Positions 28,050 through 37,582 of a stretch of 64,000 bases of DNA are shown here, piece after piece. Source of the stretch: Megaera polyxenophila (GTDB lineage: Bacteria; Pseudomonadota; Alphaproteobacteria; Rickettsiales; Rickettsiaceae). Every line of letters starts with the position of its first letter. The stretch's first letter is position 1. The notes below the pieces were generated by a model. That model had not been told where the DNA came from and did not search any database. It saw only the letters and a list, made by a program, of their open reading frames with translations. The stretch spans positions 496,001-560,000 of the forward strand of contig NZ_CP104166.1 in assembly GCF_029982035.1 (NCBI RefSeq). Direction: 5' to 3'. The translations under genes were made by a program, and so were the position numbers.

Positions 28050-29270
28050 ATGAAAATAGTAGGACGCATACCGCCAATATTAATCTATTTTTTAGTTTCT
28101 CTTTCTACACTAACTGAAACTATATACTCGGCGGCATTACCGGACATTGCTAAAAGTTTACATACGAGCGGTGGGATAGCTCAGCTTTCTACAACTGCTT
28201 ATTATTGCGGATTTGCAATCGGAATATTTACTTTAGGTAGAGTATCAGACGTTTTTGGAAGAAAACCAGTAGTACTTTTTGGTATATCTTTTTATTCTCT
28301 TGCAGCTTTGCTAATTAGCTATTCTCCCAATATTGAAACTTTCATTAGCTTGAGATTTTTGCAAGCTTACGGAGCTAGTGTAGGCTCTGTTGTAGGCCAA
28401 GCAATGACTAGAGATTCATATAGAGGGTGGGAATTATCTTACATGTATGCAAGCGTTGCTATGGTTATGACAGTAGTGCCTTCGGTGGGCTCAGCTATTG
28501 GCGGTTACATAATAGAATATTCAAACTGGCAAGCCGTTTTTAGGTTTCTAACTGTTTTAAGTACTGGATTGCTTTTAATTTATATCAAATTTTTACCAGA
28601 AACTAATGCTTATATTGGGGTTGCACGCAATAACAGATTTTTTAGCGTTTTAAAAGTAGCCGTAAAAGACAAAGTACTTCTTAGTTATTCATTTATGGTC
28701 GGCTCGTTCAACGGCATTTGTTTTGGCTTTTATATTCAAGCACCTTTTATCTTTATTGAAAATTTAAAAATGTCTCCTTCTGATTACGGCCGATTATTCC
28801 TTTTTCTTAGCGGTGCAAACTTATTAGGTAGCATAATTAGTAGAAGATTAATTAGAAGGCTAATAAACACTTTCAAGGTAAAAACTATTGGTCTTGTCTT
28901 AAGCGTAATCGGTTGCATATTACTTTTAGTTAGTGCCTTTGTAATCGATAATAGTTCTACAGTAAATACGGTATCCGTACTCATTTTTACTCCTATGGCT
29001 ATTCACCTAATGGGGCATAGCCTATTAGTTCCGATGCTTCTTCGTCATGCGCTTGAAGATTATTATAAAGTAACAGGTAGTGCCGGCGCAATTTTTGGCT
29101 TTTTGTACTACATGATTACTGCGTTAGTTAGTTTCATGATTTCTTCGCTGCACAGCAATACTATTAATAATTTTGCCATATTATTTGCAAGTTTGCTTTT
29201 TATTTGCCTTATCTTATTTTATATGACGCTACAATGGCGCAAAACCATGAACAAACCAGAGTTTCACTAG
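28050..29270 (+). CDS. MFS transporter, Bcr/CflA drug-efflux-like
   Basis: The 406-residue membrane protein has twelve predicted helices. The MFS loop motif after helix 2 reads GRVSDVFGRKPVVLFG. The beginning (ALPDIAKSLHTSGGIAQLS) resembles the Bcr/CflA subfamily of multidrug exporters. A substrate cannot be assigned; in Rickettsiales such transporters are numerous. It follows ychF by 13 bases and converges with the ABC-F gene on the opposite strand (25-bp gap). Confidence 0.85.
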   Translation: MKIVGRIPPILIYFLVSLSTLTETIYSAALPDIAKSLHTSGGIAQLSTTAYYCGFAIGIFTLGRVSDVFGRKPVVLFGISFYSLAALLISYSPNIETFISLRFLQAYGASVGSVVGQAMTRDSYRGWELSYMYASVAMVMTVVPSVGSAIGGYIIEYSNWQAVFRFLTVLSTGLLLIYIKFLPETNAYIGVARNNRFFSVLKVAVKDKVLLSYSFMVGSFNGICFGFYIQAPFIFIENLKMSPSDYGRLFLFLSGANLLGSIISRRLIRRLINTFKVKTIGLVLSVIGCILLLVSAFVIDNSSTVNTVSVLIFTPMAIHLMGHSLLVPMLLRHALEDYYKVTGSAGAIFGFLYYMITALVSFMISSLHSNTINNFAILFASLLFICLILFYMTLQWRKTMNKPEFH

Positions 29271-29295
29271 TATTCTCACAGAAACATATTTTATA

Positions 29296-30906
29296 CTAAA
29301 TACTGGTTTCTTTTACAAAAAGATTCAACTCATCAATATTACCCTTTGAGAGATATGCCTCTCCTTTACTTGAAAAAACAAGAGTATGAGTTGCTACTGC
29401 ATTAATAAAGCTTCTATTATGGCTGACAAACATAACAGTTCCTTCATATGCCGCTAGTGCTTCGCTTAAGATTTCGGTACTTAGTATATCCAAATGGTTA
29501 GTTGGCTCATCGAGAAGTAAAAAGTTAGCCTCTTGTACTAATAAACAAGCAAGACTTAGGCGGCTCTTTTCACCACCTGATAAAATATTTACCTGCTTAT
29601 AAACATCATTACCTCTAAATAAAAAAGAACCAAGCAGTCCCCTCGCATTACCTTCTGAAAGTTCTGGGTTAGAAGCTTTTAAGTTTTCCAGAACCGTCTG
29701 CTTCATATCAAGATACTCAGCCTGATCTTGAGCATAATATGCCGTCTTTACATTATGCCCGAGTTTCATATTCCCTCCCAAAAAGGGAATTTGATTTACA
29801 ATAGTTTTAATCAAGGTAGATTTACCTAGCCCATTTGCGCCAACAATAGCAATTTTTTGTCCCCGTGTGACTGTAAAAGATAGCTTTTTAACAAGAGGAT
29901 TAGTATACCCTACGGCACACTCTTCAAATGTTATTACTTCCTTACCGCTCTTCTGTTTAAGGGGGATTTTTATATTAACTTCTGCATCATCCTTGTTGAC
30001 TGTAATATTAGAAGCATCGCTTTCAAGCCGCGCTACCATTTTCATTTTACTGCGGGCTTGCGTAGCTTTTGAAGCTTTTGCACCAAATCGATCAATAAAC
30101 CTTGATAGCGTTTCTATTTTACCTTCAATATTCTTTAATTCAGCAACCTTATTTGCTTCCCTTAACTCATATTGTAATAAAAAGGAGTCATAATTACCTT
30201 GATATTCAGTTAAATCGCCATCCTTCAAATGAAGAATAATATTAGGCAATCTACTTAATAACGATTCATCATGCGAAACAAAAAGTACCGTCCGTTTGAA
30301 TTTTTTTAGATAGTCCTCAAGCCATACTATGGTTGGCAAATCAAGATGGTTAGTTGGCTCATCCAAAATTAAGAAATCTGGATTTTTTATCAAAATTTTA
30401 GCCAGTTCCAACCTCATTTTCCAGCCACCCGATAAAGCTTTAGGGTGTTTTTCTAAGTCTTCCTCTTTAAAACCTAGACCTTGAAGTATCTTTGCAGCAT
30501 TATATTCAAATGAATAGCCATCTTTACTACGAAAAAGATTTTCCAGAAATTCAAATTTTTCATATTTTTCATTAGTAAAATTTTCAGCCATTTCCATATT
30601 AGCTTTATTCATATCAAGCATAATTTGGAATAACTCTTCATTACCTGACATACATTCAATAAGGATTGACTCCTTGGGGTCGGGGTTAGGTTCTTGGGGA
30701 AGATAACCTATAAGCGTGTTCTTGGGTTGCGTCACAACACCACTATCAGGTTCATCCAGGTTACATAATATATTCAAAAGAGTAGTTTTACCTGCTCCAT
30801 TAACCCCAACAAGAGCTATAAGACCATTTTGTGGGAAATTATAATTGATATTTTTTAGTACGAACCTTCCGTGAAAATTTTTAGATAGATTAGTAAGTAT
30901 TAACAT
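29296..30906 (-). CDS. ABC-F family ATP-binding protein (intact copy)
   Basis: Two ABC domains sit in one soluble chain without membrane helices. Domain 1 has Walker A GVNGAGKTT (34-42), signature LSGGWKMRL and Walker B LILDEPTNHLDL. A charged linker (about 235-300, with ARSKMKMVARLE) joins them. Domain 2 has Walker A GANGLGKST, signature LSGGEKSRL and LLLDEPTNHLDI. ABC-F proteins act on ribosomes as translation factors or in resistance. The 536-residue length is normal for the Uup/EttA-like group. Its first 126 codons and upstream region are duplicated in inverse orientation at 24180-24967. Confidence 0.93.
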   Translation of the reverse strand: MLILTNLSKNFHGRFVLKNINYNFPQNGLIALVGVNGAGKTTLLNILCNLDEPDSGVVTQPKNTLIGYLPQEPNPDPKESILIECMSGNEELFQIMLDMNKANMEMAENFTNEKYEKFEFLENLFRSKDGYSFEYNAAKILQGLGFKEEDLEKHPKALSGGWKMRLELAKILIKNPDFLILDEPTNHLDLPTIVWLEDYLKKFKRTVLFVSHDESLLSRLPNIILHLKDGDLTEYQGNYDSFLLQYELREANKVAELKNIEGKIETLSRFIDRFGAKASKATQARSKMKMVARLESDASNITVNKDDAEVNIKIPLKQKSGKEVITFEECAVGYTNPLVKKLSFTVTRGQKIAIVGANGLGKSTLIKTIVNQIPFLGGNMKLGHNVKTAYYAQDQAEYLDMKQTVLENLKASNPELSEGNARGLLGSFLFRGNDVYKQVNILSGGEKSRLSLACLLVQEANFLLLDEPTNHLDILSTEILSEALAAYEGTVMFVSHNRSFINAVATHTLVFSSKGEAYLSKGNIDELNLFVKETSI

Positions 30907-31238
30907 ATTCGGTCACCATAAATTAAAGATCAAGGTTTAGTAAACCATTAAAAAGTGCCGAATGAATTTAAAGTTTTATCCATGCGGCGCACAAATCAAG
31001 ACTTTATGCGCCCACGCTATGCGGTAATATTTATTTCTTTTCTAGACATATTAATCGATTTATTTACTAAGCTTTATGACATCCCCATATTAGCAAAATC
31101 TCCATTTATTTTCAAGGCTAGAAAAACTTCTGCAATTATCACCTATAAATTTATATTAATATTTATTGACTTTTGGTTATAATTCGTATATTTAAATCAA
31201 CCTTAAGTTAAATTAATTTAATCAGAGGTAAGTTTTTT

Positions 31239-31334
31239 ATGAAACGCAAAAAGAAAAAAATTGTAAAAAGCCAGATGCTGTCGTTAAAAGGAAAAATAGA
31301 AAAATATTTAACTAAGAACTCATTGCGGGTTTGA
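31239..31334 (+). pseudogene. Small basic protein, 5' fragment cut by IS5 copy 3
   Basis: An ATG with an AGAGGTAAG ribosome site starts a very basic frame (MKRKKKKIVKSQ...). It runs 26 codons and then enters IS5, ending after NSLRV. The same junction exists inversely at 24256-24161 beside IS5 copy 1. The original gene cannot be identified; it was divergent from the ABC-F gene. The intervening 30907-31238 stretch is noncoding as far as I can support. Confidence 0.4.
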
Positions 31335-32475
31335 ATTTTTACGAAATAAAACCATTATAGCCTTGTATTTAAAAGGTTTGTAGATATATTGAGTATTCAT
31401 TAATTTTATTTAAGTAACCAAATAGAATGAGCAGAATTAGACGATACAACAAGCTTCCTACTGTTTTGAGAGAAGATGAATTTAACGAATTTGTCTTACC
31501 GCATCTTAAAAAAGGCACACGTGGTCCAAGTAAAAAGATATCATTTTTCAAATTATTTAATTACATTCTTAAACTCATGCATACTGGTTGCCAATGGGAA
31601 CAGATACCAATAGACAAAAATAAAGACGGCATGCCAGAAATTCACTATACTAATATCTATAATGCTTTTAAGTTCTGGGTTAAGCACGGATGCTTTGATA
31701 AGATTTTCGAAGCTTCGGTGGCAAGGTTATTTAAAGCTGGAATGCTTGATACTGATATATTACATGGTGATGGTACTTGTACTTCTGCTAAAAAAGGGGT
31801 GACAACTTAGGGTATAATGGTCATAAACACACTAAAGGAGACAAGGTTGTACCGTTTTGTGATAGAAACTGCAATGTTATTGCGCCTTTTGTTACTGCTC
31901 CGGGTAATAGGAATGAAGGAATCCTGCTTACTCCTGCAATATCAAACTTAAAAAAGATTGTAAAACTAATAGGTATAGATCTCAAGGAAAGTACCATGAG
32001 CTTAGATGGTGTATATAATTCACGTAAAAATCGTAAAGCAATTTTTAATCTTGGCATGACTCCTAATATGCCAGAGAATAAAAGGAGTCGCAAGAAATCT
32101 AAGCGAGGAAGAAAGCAAACTTTTTGCCGGAAAATCTTTAAAGAAAGGTTTAGAACGATAGAGAGAATATTTGCCTGGGAAGATAAATTCAAACGGTTGT
32201 TACTGAGATTTGAATTCCACAGCATAAACCATTATGCTCTGAAAACTATAGCCTACAGCATGGTTAACCTGCGGCATTTTTGTGGATAACGGCTAAGCAT
32301 GGATTAAACAAGGTGCGGATGAAGCTAAAGGGAGAATACTGCCCAAATTGCCAAAAATTAAGCAATTTGATTATAAAATCATCAAAAATTCCAATACAAA
32401 AGCTGCAGTTCCAAAATCTTATCGACGAGAATAAAAACCCACCCGTTTTTAAACTATGAAACCAGCAATGAGTTC
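31316..32475 (+). mobile_element. IS5-family element, copy 3
   Basis: 1,160-bp copy in plus orientation. On its left it cuts the small basic gene; on its right it joins the 3' half of a spore-coat-U gene (TTTGTATAGG...). Its right-hand triplet TTT pairs with the right-hand triplet of copy 4 (AAA on the plus strand), not with its own left triplet (TAA). This points to recombination between copies. Confidence 0.88.
31427..32289 (+). CDS. IS5-family transposase, two frames (copy 3)
   Basis: Frame 1 at 31427-31810 and frame 2 ending at 32289, joined by a -1 shift at the six-A run near 31790. DDE residues as in the other copies. Identical sequence to copies 1, 2 and 4. Confidence 0.85.
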
Positions 32476-32740
32476 TTTGTATAGGGATATTGGTAACAAT
32501 TTAGTGTGGGGTAATTCCCAAGGAAACACCTTGACAGGGATTGCTACTGGGGAGAGGCAAACTTTTACTCTTTATGCAAAGATTCCTGCGGGGCAAATAT
32601 CAGCACCTGGAAAATATTTGGATAGTATAAATGTGGTAGTAAATTTGGGTAGCGGTACTAATAAACTATCATACCAATTATCAGTTACAATGAATGTTAT
32701 CCTTAAAAATACAGAAACACCGGGCTATAACAATAGATAG
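32476..32740 (+). pseudogene. Spore coat protein U domain gene, 3' half
   Basis: The frame after IS5 copy 3 encodes LYRDIGNNLVWGN, then GERQTFTLYAKIPAGQ and APGKYLDSINVVV. This is the C-terminal half of the SCPU fold, found in pilin-like subunits of the archaic chaperone-usher (Csu-type) systems. The matching 5' half is at 34157-34488 on the other strand. Joining the two with one TTT removed gives an uninterrupted 197-residue protein. The following 176 bp (32741-32916) have no gene. Confidence 0.8.
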
Positions 32741-32916
32741 TGTAGTTAACCCTGTTAATGCATTTCTACCACACAATTTCCGCATTAAAAGAATTTTTTA
32801 ATTATTAATGTACAAATTTACTATTCCTATTAACAGTAGTAAATTACCATTAGGTAATCAATTTCGGTGCGATAGTTATTTGTACTAAATTGTTATTAAA
32901 ACCTAGGAGGTAATCT

Positions 32917-33018
32917 ATGATCTTTATGAAACGAGTGAGATATCTATCTAACTGCTTTATTAGCCTTGTTGTTACTATGGCTAGTGCCTTAATTCCGAAC
33001 TCATTGCTGGTTTCATAG
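32917..33018 (+). pseudogene. Exported-protein gene, signal peptide fragment cut by IS5 copy 4
   Basis: A strong ribosome site (AGGAGG, 6 bases before the ATG) starts a frame with basic residues and a hydrophobic core (MKRVRYLSNCFISLVVTMAS), a signal peptide. After 27 codons it enters IS5 copy 4. In the reconstructed order it lies directly downstream of the spore-coat-U gene. In Csu-type operons a periplasmic chaperone follows there; that identity is inference only. Confidence 0.5.
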
Positions 33019-34156
33019 TTTAAAAACGGGTGGGTTTTTATTCTCGTCGATAAGATTTTGGAACTGCAGCTTTTGTATTGGAATTTTTGATGATTTTATA
33101 ATCAAATTGCTTAATTTTTGGCAATTTGGGCAGTATTCTCCCTTTAGCTTCATCCGCACCTTGTTTAATCCATGCTTAGCCGTTATCCACAAAAATGCCG
33201 CAGGTTAACCATGCTGTAGGCTATAGTTTTCAGAGCATAATGGTTTATGCTGTGGAATTCAAATCTCAGTAACAACCGTTTGAATTTATCTTCCCAGGCA
33301 AATATTCTCTCTATCGTTCTAAACCTTTCTTTAAAGATTTTCCGGCAAAAAGTTTGCTTTCTTCCTCGCTTAGATTTCTTGCGACTCCTTTTATTCTCTG
33401 GCATATTAGGAGTCATGCCAAGATTAAAAATTGCTTTACGATTTTTACGTGAATTATATACACCATCTAAGCTCATGGTACTTTCCTTGAGATCTATACC
33501 TATTAGTTTTACAATCTTTTTTAAGTTTGATATTGCAGGAGTAAGCAGGATTCCTTCATTCCTATTACCCGGAGCAGTAACAAAAGGCGCAATAACATTG
33601 CAGTTTCTATCACAAAACGGTACAACCTTGTCTCCTTTAGTGTGTTTATGACCATTATACCCTAAGTTGTCACCCCTTTTTTAGCAGAAGTACAAGTACC
33701 ATCACCATGTAATATATCAGTATCAAGCATTCCAGCTTTAAATAACCTTGCCACCGAAGCTTCGAAAATCTTATCAAAGCATCCGTGCTTAACCCAGAAC
33801 TTAAAAGCATTATAGATATTAGTATAGTGAATTTCTGGCATGCCGTCTTTATTTTTGTCTATTGGTATCTGTTCCCATTGGCAACCAGTATGCATGAGTT
33901 TAAGAATGTAATTAAATAATTTGAAAAATGATATCTTTTTACTTGGACCACGTGTGCCTTTTTTAAGATGCGGTAAGACAAATTCGTTAAATTCATCTTC
34001 TCTCAAAACAGTAGGAAGCTTGTTGTATCGTCTAATTCTGCTCATTCTATTTGGTTACTTAAATAAAATTAATGAATACTCAATATATCTACAAACCTTT
34101 TAAATACAAGGCTATAATGGTTTTATTTCGTAAAAATTCAAACCCGCAATGAGTTC
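32997..34156 (-). mobile_element. IS5-family element, copy 4
   Basis: 1,160-bp copy in minus orientation, inverse to copy 3. Its right side cuts the 5' half of the spore-coat-U gene; its left side cuts a signal-peptide gene. Copies 3 and 4 thus bracket an inverted 521-bp segment. Confidence 0.88.
33183..34045 (-). CDS. IS5-family transposase, two frames (copy 4)
   Basis: Frame 1 at 34045-33662 and frame 2 ending at 33183, same six-A junction and DDE residues as the other copies. Confidence 0.85.
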
Positions 34157-34488
34157 AAAGAGTAGTTTAAATAACTTGCTCTATTTTTCATTTTGCGGTT
34201 TATAATTGTTGTCCCAGGAGCACTCCCCTTATCTAATCCAATAGCAAAACTAGTACCTTTTGTACATAATAAGGAAAGTGTAGTTTTACCGATATAGGAA
34301 TTTTTTTTGTTAAAATTAGTTATTTCAAAGAGAAGATCATTTGCAAAAATTGTACAAGAAGGCTGAACAGTAGCAGTAACATCAATAGTGGACTGATTGT
34401 TAACCGCTCTAACTGCCGCTTGGGCTATTCCTTGCACAACAACTAATATTATGCCATAAATACACAAACTGCCTAAAAAATTTTTCAT
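34157..34488 (-). pseudogene. Spore coat protein U domain gene, 5' half
   Basis: The frame begins with a signal peptide (MKNFLGSLCIYG..., cleavage likely after AQA, about residue 24). It continues with the N-terminal SCPU strand region, including VTATVQPSCTIFANDL with a conserved cysteine and LSLLCTKGTSFAIGLDKG with a second. It breaks at ASYLNYSL, where IS5 copy 4 starts. The rest is at 32476-32740. Export and pilus-type assembly are the family role; here the gene is dead unless the inversion and the insertion are both undone. Confidence 0.8.
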
Positions 34489-34746
34489 TAGTGCTTAGTA
34501 TCTGTGATAAAGCTGTTAAAACAATTTACCTGACATAACGATACCATATATAACTTTAACACATTAATTATTATGCAAGTTATCCTGAATATCTTAAAAA
34601 AAACTGCGCTATAAGAGCAACTAATTAAAAATAGCGAATCGTATGCTTGAAATTAGAATTCTAGGTTCATAGGGATTTAGAGATTTGAGTTATTGACTAT
34701 AAGGTAATTTGTTGATATAAGTTTTGCATACTAAGGCATCATAAAT

Positions 34747-34822
34747 TGGGACGTAGCTCAGTTGGTAGAGCAACGGTTTTTGGTATCGTAGGTCAGAGGT
34801 TCGAGCCCTCTCGTCCCAGCCA
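34747..34822 (+). tRNA. tRNA-Gln (anticodon UUG)
   Basis: A complete 76-base cloverleaf with encoded CCA. The acceptor stem TGGGACG pairs with CGTCCCA, giving U1-A72 and discriminator G73, as is usual for tRNA-Gln. The D stem is GCTC/GAGC. The anticodon stem ACGGT/ATCGT encloses the loop TTTTGGT, giving anticodon UUG. The T arm is AGAGG-TTCGAGC-CCTCT. The 250 bp upstream (34489-34746) show nothing else clear. Confidence 0.93.
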
Positions 34823-34863
34823 TGGTGTGATAAGTACAAACTGATATTACAACAATCATTACT

Positions 34864-35677
34864 ATGAATTTCAAGTCATGGATAGCTTTAATAGTATTGA
34901 TATCTTATGACTTAGCAATAACTACAGCATCATCCATCATATACAATACCGCAAATAACTACGGCTCAAAGTGGGTATATGAAACGAATAACGAGCGATG
35001 CTTATCGTTTCTAAAACCCCCAACCAATATCCATCAAAGTTGTATAAAACTAGATAATCCAGATTTATTAGTTTTTGATTACTCTAAAATGATGCTCGCT
35101 ACCTTATATTTTAAACCAAATCCACGAAAAATTCTCATTATAGGCCTTGGGGGCGGAAGTTTACCAAATGCGTTGATTAAATTGTTGCCTAGCACGCAAA
35201 TCGATATTGTAGAAATTGATCCAGAGGTAGCCGCTATCGCCAAAAACTATTTCTTGTTCAAACCAACCGGTAATGTTAAGATCTTCATTGAAGATGGCTT
35301 TGAATTTGTTCAAAAAGCAACAGCTGAGAGCTATGATTTAATATTTATTGATGCTTTTACAGAGGATTATGTTCCCTCATCTTTCCTCACTTTAGATTTT
35401 GTCTCTAATGTCAAGAGGATTTTGACCAAAACAGGTACAGTAAGTGTTAATGGTTTTGGTAAAAAAAATAAACGTTATCGATTAGAGTCAACTCTATAAG
35501 AACACTTTTAACAGTATTACCAATTTAACTTCCAACAATAGAGTGATAATTGCTACTAATGATCAATTCCCACCTCATACTCAAATTATCCAGCAAGCAG
35601 AAAAGTGGGAAACTGCTTTTAAAGAAATTGGAATTAATGTAAATTGGCTACTAAAAAAACTTAAATTAGGTAGATAA
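34864..35677 (+). pseudogene. Spermidine-synthase-like (SpeE fold) protein, frameshifted near its C-terminus
   Basis: The first 211 codons encode a signal-anchor or signal peptide (about 1-22) and a SpeE-type Rossmann domain. Visible motifs are ILIIGLGGGSLPNALIKLL, then DIVEIDPEVAAIAKNYF, DGFEFV and YDLIFIDAFTEDYVP. A stop occurs at 35497, but the next frame continues the same domain (NTFNSITNLTSNNRVIIATN) to 35677. One extra base near 35490 explains this. The C-terminal strand is thus detached. Exported SpeE-like proteins of unknown function are known in bacteria, so polyamine synthesis is not assured. Confidence 0.75.
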
Positions 35678-35729
35678 TAATTCTTGCTGTACTTTTTAAT
35701 ATAACATCACCCACAAAATAGCACAAAAT

Positions 35730-36959
35730 ATGTACGAAATAAAATATTATAACTCGGATTCCCGGAAACAAGACAATAATTTATTATCTTCGACGGCAAA
35801 GACAATAGTAAATAATATAGAATCTGGTAACTCCTACTATCAGATTTTCAAAAAGCATGAACCACAGGATTTACTTAAAAACCTTATTGCAGTAGCAAGT
35901 GAGATTAGAAATAGGTTTTCTGATCTAATTGTTATTAGTATGGGAGGGGCAACTCTTAATCCTCAGATGTTGGTAAGTTTTCTAGGACAAGATCAGAATT
36001 CCCCCAAAATACATTTTTTAAATAACACTGATCCGTTTTTCTTTGCCGATCTCATGGACATTATAGAGATAAAAAATACTGCCTTTATCGCAATTAGCAA
36101 CTCCGGAGAAACTTTAGAAACTAATGCGTTGGTGGGGTGTTTACTGAGAGAATATCAGAAACATAACATTACAGATATTGGCTTGCGATCATTTTTTATT
36201 ACTAACCTTAAAGCCGGCCTATTAAAAGATATAGCTATGGAAATAGGAGCTACTCTCATTCCTCATCAAGAAGGAATTAGTGGAAGGTATTCTGGGCTTT
36301 CTTCTGTTTCTCTATTAATTGGGCTGATCGCAGGCATTGATATGCTATCTTATATTTCCGGCGCAAACAAGGTTATCGATGCTTTCTGCTCTAATCTGGC
36401 AGAAAGCACACCCATATTAAGTGCAAGTTCTATATATTATTCCAATAAAAACACATTAGTAAATATTGGTTATCTCCAAAGGTTTTTGCCATTTTTAGAA
36501 TGGTATTCCCAAATTATTGGGGAATCTTTAGGTAAGGATGGTAAAGGTTATACACCTCTAAAAGGTTTAGGACCAAACGATCAACATAGTATGCTGCAAC
36601 TATATTTAGAAGGGCCACAAGATAAATTTTTTAGTTTCTTTTATCTAGAGAAGATTAACTCAGAGGTAGGAAAGTATAAGACAATCAATTTAAATAAATT
36701 CGGATATTTAGCTCATAAAGAACTCTCTGATATTAATAAAGCAAATTTTACTGCAACCATCAATGCTCTTAGCTTGAAAAAGCTACCTATAAGAAGCATT
36801 ATTTTAAAAGAATTATCATCAGAAGCTTTTGGAGCAATGGTATGTCACTTAATGCTTGAAACAATTACAATTGGTCATTTAACAAGAGTTAACCCTTTTA
36901 ACCAACCAGGAGTAGAGATGATCAAAATACGCTCAAAGGAATTAATAAGTAATTTATAA
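35730..36959 (+). CDS. pgi: Glucose-6-phosphate isomerase
   Basis: This enzyme interconverts glucose-6-phosphate and fructose-6-phosphate. The sugar-isomerase folds are clear: VISMGGATLNPQML, then FIAISNSGETLETNALVG for the phosphate-binding loop, and GISGRYSGLSSVSLL. The family-specific C-terminal patterns are DGKGYTPLKGLGPNDQHSMLQLYLEGP and NPFNQPGVEMIK. At 409 residues it is of the short form. Classical Rickettsia lack this step, so its presence suggests sugar-phosphate use in this organism. It starts 52 bases after the SpeE-like frame. Confidence 0.93.
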   Translation: MYEIKYYNSDSRKQDNNLLSSTAKTIVNNIESGNSYYQIFKKHEPQDLLKNLIAVASEIRNRFSDLIVISMGGATLNPQMLVSFLGQDQNSPKIHFLNNTDPFFFADLMDIIEIKNTAFIAISNSGETLETNALVGCLLREYQKHNITDIGLRSFFITNLKAGLLKDIAMEIGATLIPHQEGISGRYSGLSSVSLLIGLIAGIDMLSYISGANKVIDAFCSNLAESTPILSASSIYYSNKNTLVNIGYLQRFLPFLEWYSQIIGESLGKDGKGYTPLKGLGPNDQHSMLQLYLEGPQDKFFSFFYLEKINSEVGKYKTINLNKFGYLAHKELSDINKANFTATINALSLKKLPIRSIILKELSSEAFGAMVCHLMLETITIGHLTRVNPFNQPGVEMIKIRSKELISNL

Positions 36960-37072
36960 TAATACTGCTATTTTTTTTCTTCCCATTTTTAGTTGTATTA
37001 TTTATAAAAAACATTATATTCCTAATATTAATGCAAACAAAAAATATACTAAATTATAATTTATTTATCACT

Positions 37073-37570
37073 ATGAAACTTAAGTCTTTCTCATTCTTAT
37101 TTGTATTATTAGCATATATAACTTCTAGTTTAGCCGGAGATTATCCAAAATCAAGGGTTGAGACAGAGATGGACGAGATGGGTTCTCTACTTCAAGGAGA
37201 AGGACTTGTTTTTAGGCCAGGTAAAACCAAAAGTACTGCCACAAAATCAAAGGTTGGTAATGTAAACAAGTACCTTTACCAGGCAGCCCTAGACGTACTT
37301 GATTTTGCACCTTTAACTTCAGCAGATAGTATTGGTGGAGTAATAATTACTGAATGGTATAGCCCTAAAGGACAACCTAATACTCAATTTAAAATTAATG
37401 TTTTCATTAAGGATGAAGTGATAAGTTCTGAAGCAGTAGACGTGAAAGCCTATGAGCGTACCAAAATCGGGAATAAATGGTCAACAGAATATAAAGAGTC
37501 TGCTATTGGCAGTATTCTAGAAGATAAAATAATTAGAAAAGCAAGAGCTTTATACCAGGCAGATAAATAA
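37073..37570 (+). CDS. DUF3576 exported protein
   Basis: This family of unknown function is restricted to Alphaproteobacteria and commonly sits just before leuS, as here (12-bp gap). A signal peptide (MKLKSFSFLFVLLAYITSSLA) precedes the domain with NKYLYQAALDVLDFAPL and SIGGVIITEWYSPKG. The frame is open from an upstream ATG at 37031, but the signal peptide begins at 37073, which I take as the start. Length 165 residues. An envelope role is likely from the signal peptide. Confidence 0.85.
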   Translation: MKLKSFSFLFVLLAYITSSLAGDYPKSRVETEMDEMGSLLQGEGLVFRPGKTKSTATKSKVGNVNKYLYQAALDVLDFAPLTSADSIGGVIITEWYSPKGQPNTQFKINVFIKDEVISSEAVDVKAYERTKIGNKWSTEYKESAIGSILEDKIIRKARALYQADK

Positions 37571-37582
37571 TCATATATTCCT

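Larger units (their letters stand above)
30528..32475. repeat. Right arm of a 1,948-bp inverted duplication
   Basis: This stretch is the reverse complement of 23020-24967 and consists of the 5' part of the ABC-F gene, its upstream region and IS5 copy 3. The two arms are separated by 5.56 kb carrying ccmDE, ychF, the MFS gene and the 3' part of the ABC-F gene. No differences are visible in the parts I compared. Confidence 0.88.

Noticed and set aside
30955..31182. 75-codon frame upstream of the ABC-F gene, repeated inversely at 24313-24540
   Set aside because: It is present twice only because the DNA is duplicated. It has no convincing ribosome site, and its hydrophobic content is typical of AT-rich intergenic DNA.
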